Shown: positions 31,518 through 40,935 of the stretch, one piece after another
How positions within the stretch are numbered: position 1 is the stretch's first letter
Layout of the letters: every line of letters starts with the position of its first letter
Origin: Caulobacter segnis
GTDB lineage: Bacteria; Pseudomonadota; Alphaproteobacteria; Caulobacterales; Caulobacteraceae
Reading direction: 5' to 3'
NCBI RefSeq assembly: GCF_003243465.1
Contig: NZ_QFQZ01000026.1
Location: 1 to 53,472 of the forward strand
Length of the DNA stretch: 53,472 nt
Program-made: the position numbers and the translations under genes
The notes under the pieces: model-generated
What the model saw: the letters and a program-made list of their open reading frames with translations, nothing else
Database searches by the model: none
What the model was told of the DNA's origin: nothing

Positions 31518-33243
31518 GGTCGCCCAGCACCAGGCCGGACTCGCGCGCCATGCGGGTGAAGCGCCCGTCCTGAGCGACGAGCGCCTCGAAGGTTCCGCGT
31601 TCGACGATCCTGCCCTTGTCGAGCACCAGGATCAGGTCCGCGTCGACGATCGTCGACAGCCGGTGGGCGATGATGAAGGTCGTGCGGCCGCGCGAGGCGG
31701 TGTCCAGCGCGCGTTTCACCTTGGCCTCGGTGACGGTGTCGAGGGCGCTGGTCGCCTCGTCCAGGATCAGGATCGGCGCGTCCTTCAGGATCGCCCGGGC
31801 GATGGCCAGGCGCTGGCGCTCGCCGCCCGACAGCAGCTGGCCGCGCTCGCCGATCACGAAGTCGAGGCGGCCGTCCTTCTTGTCGACGAACTCCCAGGCT
31901 TCGGCGGCGATCAGGGCGGCCTTCAGCTGCTCGTCGGTGGCGTCGGGGCGCGCCATCCGCAGGTTCTCGGCGATCGAGCGGTTGAAGAGGCCCGCTTCCT
32001 GGAACACCACCGCGATCGACTGGCGCAGCGAGGCCAGCGTGACGTCGCGGATGTCGCGGCCGTCGATGGTGACGCGGCCGAGGTCCGGCTCGCGCACGCG
32101 CTGCAGCAGCGACATCATCGTCGTCTTGCCGGCCCCGGACGAGCCGACCAGGGCGACGGTGGCGCCGGCCGGGACGTGGAAGTTCACGTCGAAGACGCCG
32201 AGATCGTTCTGGTCGCAGATCCAGTGGGTGACGTTCTCGAAGGCGATCTCGCCCTTGGCGTTCTGCAGCGGCGTCGCGCCCGGCGCGTCGCTGAAGCCGT
32301 GCCGCTCGTCGATCAGGCCGAAGAACGCCTTCAGCGTCGGCAGGCCGACGAACAGGCGCGACAGCGAGCTGGACAGCAGGTCCAGGCGGCTGATCAGCAT
32401 GGTCGCAAAGCCGCCGAAGGCCACGATCTCGCCCAGGCTGGAGCGGCCGTGGGCGGCCAGGGCGGCGCCGACCGTGAAGATGGCGACCAGGGCGATGGTT
32501 GACGCGCTGCGGGTCAGGACGATCAGCAGGGCCCACCAGTTCAGCACCGGAAACTGGGCTTGCAGCAGCTGGCGGGTCAGCGACTCCAGCTTGGCGGTCT
32601 CGCTGCGCAGGCTGGCGTAGGCCTGGATCACCGAGACGTTGGCGACGACGTCGCCGATGCGGTTGGAGACCTCCTGGGCCTGGTCGTCGACGACCCGCTG
32701 GCCGCTCTCGGTGCGTCGGATCACATAGAGGTTGGCGGTGACATAGACGGCCGCCAGCCCGACCAGGACGCTGGCCAGCAGCGGGTTCATCCAGAAGGCC
32801 ACCGGAACCAGCAGCGCCAGGGCGAAGAGCGCCGGCATCTGCTCGCGCAGGAAGCTCAGCAGCACCCAGAACAGGCTGTCGCCGCCGGCGGAGATGATCC
32901 GGACGACCCGGCCCGTGCCGCGCTCGGCGATGCGGGCGCCGGGCAGGGTGACGGCGTTGTCGAACGCCTCGGTCATCGCCTGCAGGCGTCGGCGGTGGGA
33001 CAGGCGGTCGGCGACGATCGAGGCGGTGACGCCCGCCACCACGCCCAGGGCCGAGACGGCCGCCCACGCCAGGATGTAGCGCCAGGTCGCCGCGCCGGTC
33101 CCCAGCGATCCCACGACCTTGCCAAAAACGATCGGGTCCAGCAGCGCCAAGGCGCCCAGCAGCACGTTCGCGGCCACGATGACGGCGGCCCGGCGGCGTT
33201 CCTGGCTGAGGCACGAGAGCGCGCGGCGGTAGATGGAGACCAT
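31489..33243 (-). CDS. NdvA/ChvA-type glucan ABC exporter (fused permease-ATPase)
   Basis: A 584-residue half-transporter, the length of ChvA/NdvA. From ATG 33243, VSIYRRALSCLSQERR leads into six transmembrane helices (about 20-310), then an ATPase with VGSSGAGKTTMMS (Walker A), LLSGGERQRLAIARA (signature), PILILDEATSALD (Walker B) and IIAHRLSTI (H-loop). NdvA exports cyclic beta-1,2-glucan to the periplasm in rhizobia. The synthase NdvB is not in the window, so the substrate may be another glycan, perhaps made by the neighbouring GT-UGM. Its 3' end overlaps the GH1 gene by 29 bases. Confidence 0.9.
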   Translation of the reverse strand: MVSIYRRALSCLSQERRRAAVIVAANVLLGALALLDPIVFGKVVGSLGTGAATWRYILAWAAVSALGVVAGVTASIVADRLSHRRRLQAMTEAFDNAVTLPGARIAERGTGRVVRIISAGGDSLFWVLLSFLREQMPALFALALLVPVAFWMNPLLASVLVGLAAVYVTANLYVIRRTESGQRVVDDQAQEVSNRIGDVVANVSVIQAYASLRSETAKLESLTRQLLQAQFPVLNWWALLIVLTRSASTIALVAIFTVGAALAAHGRSSLGEIVAFGGFATMLISRLDLLSSSLSRLFVGLPTLKAFFGLIDERHGFSDAPGATPLQNAKGEIAFENVTHWICDQNDLGVFDVNFHVPAGATVALVGSSGAGKTTMMSLLQRVREPDLGRVTIDGRDIRDVTLASLRQSIAVVFQEAGLFNRSIAENLRMARPDATDEQLKAALIAAEAWEFVDKKDGRLDFVIGERGQLLSGGERQRLAIARAILKDAPILILDEATSALDTVTEAKVKRALDTASRGRTTFIIAHRLSTIVDADLILVLDKGRIVERGTFEALVAQDGRFTRMARESGLVLGDLIPLPTRAA

Positions 33244-33368
33244 GGCTGTGCTCGCGGAGAAGTAGCGCCCCATCCTTATGGCGCCAACGCTCACGACATG
33301 GCGCCCGGAGATGTCATTCCCAAGGCGTGGCGAATGGAAGCACCATCAACCCGCACCGCGCTCGCGGG

Positions 33369-34334
33369 CTAGAGGGCGTAGTCCCGGCCCTGCTCCAGCA
33401 GGATGTAGTGAAAAAAGCCGAGGTCCTTCAGCTGGCGGCCTATGGCCTCGCGGCTCGATGGCGATCCCTGGCTTGGCTTGATGTGGGTGACGAGGATCGG
33501 CAGGGCTTTCATGCGTGCGTCGTCGCCGACCAGGCGGCGCAAGACCTGGAGCTCCTTGTCGAGCCACGACGGGGTCAAATGCCCGTAGAGCCGCGCGTCC
33601 GGGACGGGGTCGGGATAGGACGCCTCGATCAGGATTCCGCGCAGCCGGCCCTGCCGCACAAGCGGCGCCACGGCGCGCCAGAGTTCATTGAGGTTTTTCG
33701 AGCCCTCGACGGCGTCGGGGCCCGTGTCGCCCAGGCACAGCAAGGCGCCGGACGGGCTTTCGAGCAGAAACGCCGTCGAGGTCGCGCCGCCGTGGGAGAG
33801 CCGGTAGGCGGTGACGCTCATGCCCGTCCCCGCCATCGGCGTCGGCGGTCCGCCGGGCTCGAGATCGCGGTAGTGGTATTGGCCCAGCCGAGGCGAAGCG
33901 CCGCGATCACCCATGTTCGGCCAGGTCGTCCAGTTGAAATAGTGATCCGCGAGCGCCTGGTTCACCGCGGGCAGCGCCAGGATGTCCTTCTTCGTGTCGT
34001 TGGGCGAGGCCAGGACGAGGCCGGCGACATGGTCGAGGTGGGCATGGGTGACCAGGTAGGCGCTGATCGAGGCCATGACCGCTTCGCGGGACGCAGCGCG
34101 AGGATAGCGGCCGCGCCGCCGCGCTTGGTCCATGCCGCCGGCGAGCGTTCCGACGTCGCACATGACGCCCGAAGACGCCCCGCGAGCCGTGATGTGATAG
34201 GCGCTTGTCGGCTCCTCCACCCCGCCGTTGACGCCCAGCGCCACCAGATCGAAGGCGGCCGGCGGCGGCGCAGCACCGGTGAGCAGCAGGAGCGCCGGTA
34301 GCCAGGCGAGACGATGGGCCCAATGTCTTCTCAT
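33369..34334 (-). CDS. Class II cyclic-nucleotide phosphodiesterase, exported
   Basis: Hydrolyses 3',5'-cyclic nucleotides to 5'-nucleotides. A 321-residue metallo-beta-lactamase-fold protein: THAHLDHVAGLV (His97, His99, Asp101, His102) is the class II PDE signature HXHLDHXXG, followed by YRLSHGGATSTAFLLES, CLGDTGPDAVE, LIEASYPDPVPDARLYGHLTP and ILVTHIKPS, in the order seen in CpdP/yeast Pde1. ATG 34334 gives a signal peptide (LAWLPALLLLTGAAPPPAA), so it should act in the periplasm. It is divergent from the NUP gene and fits a nucleotide-scavenging locus. Confidence 0.9.
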   Translation of the reverse strand: MRRHWAHRLAWLPALLLLTGAAPPPAAFDLVALGVNGGVEEPTSAYHITARGASSGVMCDVGTLAGGMDQARRRGRYPRAASREAVMASISAYLVTHAHLDHVAGLVLASPNDTKKDILALPAVNQALADHYFNWTTWPNMGDRGASPRLGQYHYRDLEPGGPPTPMAGTGMSVTAYRLSHGGATSTAFLLESPSGALLCLGDTGPDAVEGSKNLNELWRAVAPLVRQGRLRGILIEASYPDPVPDARLYGHLTPSWLDKELQVLRRLVGDDARMKALPILVTHIKPSQGSPSSREAIGRQLKDLGFFHYILLEQGRDYAL

Positions 34335-34668
34335 GCCAGCTATGCTCGACTCGTCCGCCACCAAACCCCAAGTCCTTCGCCCCGAAGGCCGTGCGCTTCA
34401 AGCCGTGGCGCGCGCCGTCACAGGATCGCGCGCGGGCGGCGGAAGCGCTGTCGCCCAAAGCGGCACGCGGCCCCAAAGATGCCTAGAGCGCCGTCAGACT
34501 GAAGTAAGATCTTCATTTCATTTCCCGGCTTTCTTGACCCCGGCGGGCGCAGCGTCATTGCATCGCCTGCGCACACACCCTGCATCGACTTCGCCCCCGG
34601 ATTCGCCGTGGCTGCGAGGCGGCCAGGGTGTTTTCGTCAGTGGTCGAATGGTTGAGTTTGGGGGGAAT
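34335..34668. other. Divergent intergenic region, no gene seen
   Basis: 334 bases between the phosphodiesterase and NUP genes. It must hold both promoters. A small hairpin CCTTCG-CCC-CGAAGG lies near 34374 and an AT-richer stretch near 34500-34530. TTGACC at 34537 is a possible plus-strand -35, but no convincing -10 follows. No frame looks coding and no Pho box is present. Confidence 0.5.
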
Positions 34669-35721
34669 ATGTCGAGCCTAGTCGTACGGTCGCGCAGGAT
34701 GCTGCTGGCGACCGTATTCGCGGCAGTTGCGGCGACGTCGGCCCTCGCTCAGGCGCCGGCCTCGCCGCCCGCGACGGCCAGCGCGGTCGCGCCCATCCCG
34801 ATCCGTGTCGTCGTCGTCACCGCCTATGCGCTGGAAGACAAGGCGTGGATGGCGCAGGCGCCGAAAACGCTCGAGTTTCCCAACGGCGTGGCGCCCCTGG
34901 GCTACGACCCCGACAAGGGGGTTCTGATCGTCCGCACCGGCGTGGGCACAAACCACGCGGCCATCACCACGTTCGCGCTGGCGACCGATCCGCGCTTCGA
35001 CCTCTCCAAGGCCTACTGGGTGATCGCCGCGATCGCGGGCGTCAATCCGGACCAGGCCTCGCCAGGCTCCGCCGCCTGGATCGGCAATGTCATCGACGTC
35101 GACTTCGGCAAGTGGGTGGATCCGCGGGAGGCGCCGCCCGAATGGACCGGTGGCTATCCGCCGTTCCAGCCGCCGCGTCCTGGTCGGCCCGACAGCGTCT
35201 ACTACCCGCTGAATATCGGCCTGCGCGACTGGGCGTATGAGCTGACCAAGGCGACGCCTCTGCCCGACACCGAGGCGCTGCGCAAGGCCCGCGCGCCGTT
35301 CTCGAGCTATCCAAATGGCTACAAGCCGCCGTTCGTGCTGACCGGCGATGAGATCTCCGGGCAGTCCTATTGGCACGGCGCCATGCTGACCAAGCGCTAC
35401 GCCAAGCTGGCCAGCGACTACAGCGGCGGCAAGAGCCAGTTCGTGATGACGGCCATGGAAGACACCGGCGTCGCCAATGCGCTCCGGCGTCTGACGGCGG
35501 TCGGCAAGGCCGACTACAGCCGCCTGCTCGTGCTCCGCACCGCCAGCAACTATTCGCAGCAGGCGCCCGGCGAGAACGCGGTCGACAGCATGAACCGCCC
35601 CTACGCCGGTGTCGGCGATGCGGCCGCCTACGCCGCCCACGTGGTGGCCGGGAAGGTCGTCGACACGCTCTCGGCCAATTGGAACACCTATCGCGACGCC
35701 GTACCGGGCGCCGCGCGCTGA
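34669..35721 (+). CDS. NUP family purine nucleoside permease/phosphorylase-like, exported
   Basis: A 350-residue protein of the NUP family named after yeast purine nucleoside permease, whose fold is related to nucleoside phosphorylases. ATG 34669 has GGGGGG six bases upstream. Signal RRMLLATVFAAVAATSALAQ precedes family motifs IRVVVVTAYALEDKAWM, TGVGTNHAAIT, YWVIAAIAGVNPDQAS, TGDEISGQSYWHG, AMEDTGVANALRR and VLRTASNYSQQAPGE. No transmembrane segments follow the signal, so it is more likely a periplasmic nucleosidase or binding protein than a permease. It begins a likely unit with the TonB receptor and adenosine deaminase downstream. Confidence 0.88.
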   Translation: MSSLVVRSRRMLLATVFAAVAATSALAQAPASPPATASAVAPIPIRVVVVTAYALEDKAWMAQAPKTLEFPNGVAPLGYDPDKGVLIVRTGVGTNHAAITTFALATDPRFDLSKAYWVIAAIAGVNPDQASPGSAAWIGNVIDVDFGKWVDPREAPPEWTGGYPPFQPPRPGRPDSVYYPLNIGLRDWAYELTKATPLPDTEALRKARAPFSSYPNGYKPPFVLTGDEISGQSYWHGAMLTKRYAKLASDYSGGKSQFVMTAMEDTGVANALRRLTAVGKADYSRLLVLRTASNYSQQAPGENAVDSMNRPYAGVGDAAAYAAHVVAGKVVDTLSANWNTYRDAVPGAAR

Positions 35722-35912
35722 GCTTCGAAACGGCGGGCCGGCGGGACGGTCCAGCCGCGAGGACGCGACAAGCGTCCCGACCATGGGGGAAGCGACCGGA
35801 GACCCTGGCCTCGCGCCGCGCGCCTCGCCGCGCGGGCGAGGGCTGGCGGCGAGGCGGCTTTGTTTCTGTGCGGCTCGGGGGACCGCGGCGCACCACAATT
35901 GAGGGGACCCAG

Positions 35913-38900
35913 ATGCGACATCTCTATGCCGCGAGCGCCATCGCGCTCGCCCTTTCGGCCACCGCCACGGCGGTCGTCGCCCAGGAAACGACTTCCTCGA
36001 TCCGCGGTTCGGTGACGGCCGGAAACTCGGCTGCGGTCGGCGCGCTCGTCAGCGCCGTGCACGAGCCCTCGGGCACGACGGCCACGGCCACGACCAACAG
36101 CGCCGGCGCCTTCAACCTGACGGGCCTGCGCCCGGGTGGTCCGTACACGGTCACCGTCACGGCCCCGGGCTTTGCGCCGGTGACCTCGCAGAACATCTTC
36201 CTGAGCGTTGGCCAGCCCTACAACCTGCCGATCCTGGTCGGCGACAGCCAGGTCGAGGCCCTGGTGGTCACGGCTTCTCGCGCCGAGCGCTCGGGTCCGC
36301 TGGTCTCGGTCTTCGACCGCGACCGGATCGCCAGCGTCGCCTCGGTGTCGCGCGACATCCGCGACATCGCCCGCCGCGACCCGTTCGCCTCGTTCAATCC
36401 CAGCACCCGGGGCGTGTCGATCGCCGGCCAGAACGGCCGCACCAACCGGTTCTCGGTCGATGGCGTTCGCTTCTCGGACAATTTCGGCCTCAACCAGGGC
36501 GGCCTGCCCAGCGCGCGCGGTCCGATCCCGCTGGACGCCATCGAGCAGCTCTCGGTCAAGATCGCGCCCTATGACGTCTCCGAAGGCGACTTCCAGGGCG
36601 GCTCGATCAACGTCGTGCTGCGCTCGGGCGGCAACCAGTTCAAGGGCGCGGCGGGCTACACCTACTCCAACGACAGCCTGATGGGCACGAAGTCCAAGGG
36701 CAGCGCCTTCTCGCAGGACATGACCTCGAAGACGCGCAACGCGTTCCTGTCGGGCCCGATCATCAAGGACAAGCTGTTCTTCGCCTTCGCCTACGAGAAG
36801 CTGAACGAGACCGTCCCGTCGACCTTCGGTCCGCCCGGCTCGGGCAATGCGGTCCCCAACCTGACCCAGAGCCAGATCGACCAGGTCAGCAGCATCGCCA
36901 AGACCGTCTACGGCTACGACACGCTGGGCGTGCTCACCAGCCGTCCGGAGATGGACCGCAAGTGGACGCTGAAGCTCGACTGGAACATCAACGACAACCA
37001 GCGCCTGTCGTACTCGACCATCCAGAACAAGGGCGAGACCGTGGCGCTGGCCGGCGGCAGCTCGTCGAACACCTCGCCCAGCCTGGGCCTGGGCTCCTAC
37101 GCCACGCACGAACCTGAACGGGTCAAGACTCACGTCCTGCAGCTGAATTCGAAGTGGACCAACGCGTTCAGCACCGAGCTTCGCGCCAACTACCGGGAGT
37201 CGATGAAGATCCCGGTCTCGTTCGGCTCGCCCGGCTACAGCGACCTGACCGTCTGCCTCGACCCGGTCGCGGTGGGCTCGCTGAACCAGTGCACCCAGAC
37301 CGGGACGCCGCGCCTGATCTTCGGCACCGAGGCGTTCAGCCAGGCCGACGTCGTCGGCCAGAAGCAGTACGGCGCGGAGTTCATCGCCCGCTACAACTTC
37401 GGCGACCACGCCTTCAAGCTTCACGCCGCCTACAGCCGACTGAAGATCAGCAACGTCTTCGTCGCCAACTCGCTGGGCACCTACTATTTCGACTCCCTGG
37501 CCGACTTCCAGGCGCGCCAGGCCGGCCAGCTGCTCTATCAGTACTCGATCACCGGCTCGCTGTCGGACGCCAGCGCCAGCTTCGACTATGATCAGCTGAC
37601 CTTCGGCGCCCAGGACAGCTGGGACGTCACGCCCGACGTGAACGTTACCGTCGGCCTGCGGGCGGACGGATACAAGATGAAGGACCAGGCTCCGCTCAAG
37701 CAGTCGTTCCTCAACCGCTACGGCTTCGCCAACAACGCCAATATCGACGGCGACCTCGTGGTCCAGCCGCGGGTCGGCGTGACCTGGCGTCCGTCCGACC
37801 GTCTGACGGTGCGCGGCGGCTTTGGCCTGTTCAACGGCGGTTCGCCCGACGTCTTCGTCGGCAACAGCTTCTCGGCGGCCGGCGTCTTCACCAACACCAT
37901 CACGGTCGGACGCGCCGTGGGCGGCACGGGCTGCACCATCCCGGCGAGCGTGGCCAACGCCGCGGCCATCTGCGCGGCGGCGCTGAACAACGTGCAGGGC
38001 AACAAGATCGACCCTCTTGTCCTGAGCTATCTCCAGACCAACACCGCCGCCCTCGGAGCCTCGCCGACCTCGTTCATGCTGCCCAGCTTCAAGCTGCCCG
38101 CCCAGTGGAAGACCAACCTTTCGGTCGACTACGTGGCTGACCTGGGCTCCATGCTTGGCGACGGCTGGCGCTTCGGCGGCGACCTGTTCTACGGCCACAG
38201 CGACAGCGCCGCCTACTACACCGACTTCCGCCTGACCCAGGTGGGCACGGCGCCGGACGGCCGTCCGATCTACGCCGACACCTACACCAACACCGCCAAC
38301 AGCGATCTGGCCATGAAGCACACCGACCGCGGCCGGTCGCTGATCGCCGTGGCGCGGGCCAGCAAGTCCTTCGACTTCGGTCTCGACGCCGGGGTCAGCT
38401 ACACCTACTCGGACATCAAGTCGCTGTCCGACATGGGCACCTACGCCTCGGGCGGCTCGACCGCCAGCGGCACCTACGGCGCCCAGCCGATGGTCGATCC
38501 GAACCAGCCGGCCTACGGCACCTCGAGCTACGAGGTGCGGGACAACTGGAAGTTCAACATCGACTACAGCCACGCCTTCTTCGGCGACTACAAGACCAGC
38601 TTCAACCTGTTCGGCGAGCTTCGCTCGGGGTCGCCCTACAGCCTGACGATGAACACGACAACGTCCAACAGCCGCTCGACGCTGTTCGGCACCACCGGCG
38701 CCTCGAACCGCTACCTGCTGTACGTGCCGGACGTCTCCAGCGCCACGGCCGATTCCAAGGTCACCTACGCGTCCACGGCCGTCTACCAAGCCTTCCGCGA
38801 CTTCGTGCAGGCCAATGGCCTGAAGCAGGGCGTGATCGAGAAGAACAGCGAGAAGTCGCCCGACTACTTCAAGGTCGACCTGCACGTGGAACAGGAACTG

Positions 38901-39155
38901 CCGGTGCCGTTCATGGCCGCCGCGCGCTTCAAGGTGTTCGGCGACGTCGAGAACCTGCTGAACCTGATCAACAGCGATTGGGGGTCCTACCGGACCTATG
39001 CGCCGCTGACCTCGGTCGTGAACGTCGCCTGCGCCCAGCAGGTCGGCGCCAGCTGCGCGCAGTACAACTACACCGCCTTCACCAAGCCGACCCTGCAGCC
39101 CAACGCCCAGCTGGGCGTGTGGCGCGCCCGACTTGGCGTTCGCTTCGAGTTCTGA
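35913..39155 (+). CDS. Oar-like TonB-dependent receptor with N-terminal carboxypeptidase-regulatory-like domain
   Basis: A 1,080-residue outer membrane receptor from ATG 35913 (GAGGGG upstream). Signal peptide LYAASAIALALSATATAVVA is followed by a beta-sandwich domain (SSIRGSVTAGNSAAVGALVS ... AFNLTGLRPGGPYTVTV, residues about 25-105), then a plug (RDIARRDPFASFNPS, RTNRFSVDGVRFSDNFGLN, GGSINVVLRSGGNQF) and a large barrel ending in RLGVRFEF. This is the Oar/OmpA-related TonB group. It lies 191 bases after the NUP gene and 67 bases before adenosine deaminase, suggesting transport of nucleosides, oligonucleotides or a similar polymer; the ligand is inferred. Confidence 0.9.
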   Translation: MRHLYAASAIALALSATATAVVAQETTSSIRGSVTAGNSAAVGALVSAVHEPSGTTATATTNSAGAFNLTGLRPGGPYTVTVTAPGFAPVTSQNIFLSVGQPYNLPILVGDSQVEALVVTASRAERSGPLVSVFDRDRIASVASVSRDIRDIARRDPFASFNPSTRGVSIAGQNGRTNRFSVDGVRFSDNFGLNQGGLPSARGPIPLDAIEQLSVKIAPYDVSEGDFQGGSINVVLRSGGNQFKGAAGYTYSNDSLMGTKSKGSAFSQDMTSKTRNAFLSGPIIKDKLFFAFAYEKLNETVPSTFGPPGSGNAVPNLTQSQIDQVSSIAKTVYGYDTLGVLTSRPEMDRKWTLKLDWNINDNQRLSYSTIQNKGETVALAGGSSSNTSPSLGLGSYATHEPERVKTHVLQLNSKWTNAFSTELRANYRESMKIPVSFGSPGYSDLTVCLDPVAVGSLNQCTQTGTPRLIFGTEAFSQADVVGQKQYGAEFIARYNFGDHAFKLHAAYSRLKISNVFVANSLGTYYFDSLADFQARQAGQLLYQYSITGSLSDASASFDYDQLTFGAQDSWDVTPDVNVTVGLRADGYKMKDQAPLKQSFLNRYGFANNANIDGDLVVQPRVGVTWRPSDRLTVRGGFGLFNGGSPDVFVGNSFSAAGVFTNTITVGRAVGGTGCTIPASVANAAAICAAALNNVQGNKIDPLVLSYLQTNTAALGASPTSFMLPSFKLPAQWKTNLSVDYVADLGSMLGDGWRFGGDLFYGHSDSAAYYTDFRLTQVGTAPDGRPIYADTYTNTANSDLAMKHTDRGRSLIAVARASKSFDFGLDAGVSYTYSDIKSLSDMGTYASGGSTASGTYGAQPMVDPNQPAYGTSSYEVRDNWKFNIDYSHAFFGDYKTSFNLFGELRSGSPYSLTMNTTTSNSRSTLFGTTGASNRYLLYVPDVSSATADSKVTYASTAVYQAFRDFVQANGLKQGVIEKNSEKSPDYFKVDLHVEQELPVPFMAAARFKVFGDVENLLNLINSDWGSYRTYAPLTSVVNVACAQQVGASCAQYNYTAFTKPTLQPNAQLGVWRARLGVRFEF

Positions 39156-39173
39156 TCTGCTGGACCTGAAGGC

Positions 39174-39201
39174 ACGGCCTCGGCGCATGCGCCGAGGCCG
39201 T
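39174..39201 (+). other. 28-bp perfect palindrome between receptor and deaminase genes
   Basis: Arms ACGGCCTCGGCGC and GCGCCGAGGCCGT with an AT centre, 18 bases past the receptor stop and 21 before the ADA start. Only TTTGC follows, so as a terminator it would be weak; it may attenuate ADA relative to the receptor, or protect the receptor mRNA end. Confidence 0.6.
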
Positions 39202-39222
39202 TTGCACGTCGAGGGGGGATCC

Positions 39223-40812
39223 ATGACGTCCGTGCTTAAGATGAGCTTGGCGGCCTTGATGGTCGCGGCGTCCCTGGCCTCCGGCGCGCCGGCCAGCGCC
39301 CAGACGTCGCCCAACGAGCTGGACGCTCTGTTCGCGCGCGCGGCGACGTCGCGCCCGCTGCTGCGCATCCTGCTGACCAAGTTGCCCAAGGGCGCGGACC
39401 TGCATAACCACGCCGGCGGCGGCACCTACGCCGAGGACTTCGTCGCCTGGGCGGCCGAAGCCGATGGCTGTTTCTCCAAATCGACCCAGTCCCTGGAGCC
39501 GGGGCCCTGCGCCGGCAATACGGATCTCACGCCGCTGCGGGGACTGCCCGAGCGCGATCCCGACCTCTACAGCGACATTCTCGACGCGCTGTCCACGCGC
39601 CGCTTCGAGCAGGGCGTGGGCGATCCGGAGATTTCCGGCCATCGCCGTTTCTTCCGCACCTTCGGGCGTTCGGGCCGGGTGGGGGGCGCCGACCGTGGCG
39701 TGCGCATCCAGGCCGAGGCGCTGCGGCAGGCCGCGCTCGACAACACCCTGTATCTGGAGCTGATGGCCGGCTCGAACGCCTCGCGCCCGGTGATCGAGGC
39801 GTCGGCGGCCATGCCCTGGGTCGATCCGTGGATCAAGACCGCCGACGGCTCGCCCCCCGATCGCCTGGACGCCAAGATCCTCCGTGAACGGCTGGATCGG
39901 CTGGCGCCGGTGATCGCCAAGGCCACGGCGGCCTCCACGGTCCTCGCCGACGCCAACGACAAGGCCATCGCCGCGCTCAATCGCTGCGGGACGGCCAAGC
40001 CCGAACCGGCTTGCGCGGTGACCTTGCGATACCTGCTGTCGATCTCCCGTCAGCGGCCTCCCGAGGTGGTGTTCGGCCAGATGGCGGCCGCCTTCGCCCT
40101 CGTGAAGGCCGACCCGCGCTACGTGGGGATCAACATCCTGGAGCCCGAGGACGGGCCGGTGTCGCTGCGGGACTACCGGCTGCACATGCGCCTGTTCGCC
40201 TTCTTCAAGACGCTCTATCCGGACGTGCCGCTGACCTTGCACGCCGGCGAGCTGGCCATGGGCCTGACCCCGCCGCGCGACATGCGCTTCCACATGACCG
40301 AGGCCGTCGAGGTCGCCGGCGCGCGCCGCATCGGCCATGGGGTCTCGATCGCCTATGAGGACGACGCCGACAAGCTGCTGGCGCGCATGGCGCGCGACAA
40401 GATCGCCGTCGAGATCAACCTGACCAGCAACGACGTGATCCTGGGCGTGAAGGGCAAGGATCATCCGTTGCCGCTCTACCTGGCGGCCGGCGTGCCGGTG
40501 ACGCTCTCGACCGACGACCTGGGGGTCTCGCGCAGCGACCTGACCAACGAGTACATGCGGGCCGTGGTCGAGCAGGGCGTTCGCTATGGCCAGCTCAAGC
40601 AGATGTCGCGCGACAGCCTGACCTATTCGTTCCTGCAAGGCGCCAGTCTCTGGGACGGCGCCTGCGCCGCGGTGAAGGGCCCGACGCCCTCGACGCCCTG
40701 CGCGGCCGTCTTGAAGGCCAGCCCCAAGGCGCGCGACCAGTGGCGGCTGGAGCGCGCCTTCGACGCCTACGAAATCGAGATGAAGGCGATCGTCGGCAAG
40801 CTGGCGCCATAG
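39223..40812 (+). CDS. Exported adenosine deaminase family protein
   Basis: Predicted to deaminate adenosine to inosine in the periplasm. A 529-residue protein from ATG 39223, with GAGGGGGG upstream. Signal peptide KMSLAALMVAASLASGAPASAQ is followed by metal-dependent hydrolase motifs: KGADLHNHAGGG (His61, His63), LTLHAGELAMG, RRIGHGVSI, EINLTSNDVI and VTLSTDDLGVS. It is longer than cytosolic ADA (about 340) because of an N-terminal extension and an insertion with four cysteines, resembling secreted ADGF-type enzymes. With the NUP protein it could release hypoxanthine from adenosine outside the inner membrane. Confidence 0.92.
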   Translation: MTSVLKMSLAALMVAASLASGAPASAQTSPNELDALFARAATSRPLLRILLTKLPKGADLHNHAGGGTYAEDFVAWAAEADGCFSKSTQSLEPGPCAGNTDLTPLRGLPERDPDLYSDILDALSTRRFEQGVGDPEISGHRRFFRTFGRSGRVGGADRGVRIQAEALRQAALDNTLYLELMAGSNASRPVIEASAAMPWVDPWIKTADGSPPDRLDAKILRERLDRLAPVIAKATAASTVLADANDKAIAALNRCGTAKPEPACAVTLRYLLSISRQRPPEVVFGQMAAAFALVKADPRYVGINILEPEDGPVSLRDYRLHMRLFAFFKTLYPDVPLTLHAGELAMGLTPPRDMRFHMTEAVEVAGARRIGHGVSIAYEDDADKLLARMARDKIAVEINLTSNDVILGVKGKDHPLPLYLAAGVPVTLSTDDLGVSRSDLTNEYMRAVVEQGVRYGQLKQMSRDSLTYSFLQGASLWDGACAAVKGPTPSTPCAAVLKASPKARDQWRLERAFDAYEIEMKAIVGKLAP

Positions 40813-40935
40813 GCGCTTCCGACCGATCTCGCGCCGACGCGCTGGACCGACTGTCACAATTGCCCGCTAGGCACGGGTTGGACTCAAGGTGGCGCGTGCG
40901 CCGGCTGAGGGGAAGATCCAGCCAGCGGACGAGGG

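Noticed and set aside
39133..39222. Upstream start for adenosine deaminase inside the receptor gene
   Set aside because: Would read through the palindrome and add residues before a clear signal peptide; the strong GAGGGGGG points to ATG 39223.
35688..39425. 1,245-codon open frame on the minus strand
   Set aside because: Shadow of the Oar-like receptor gene; no recognisable domain and it also overlaps the adenosine deaminase start.
40851..40857. CTGTCAC as a Pho box for the ECF/phoD unit
   Set aside because: Only one half-site; no repeat at the 11-base period.
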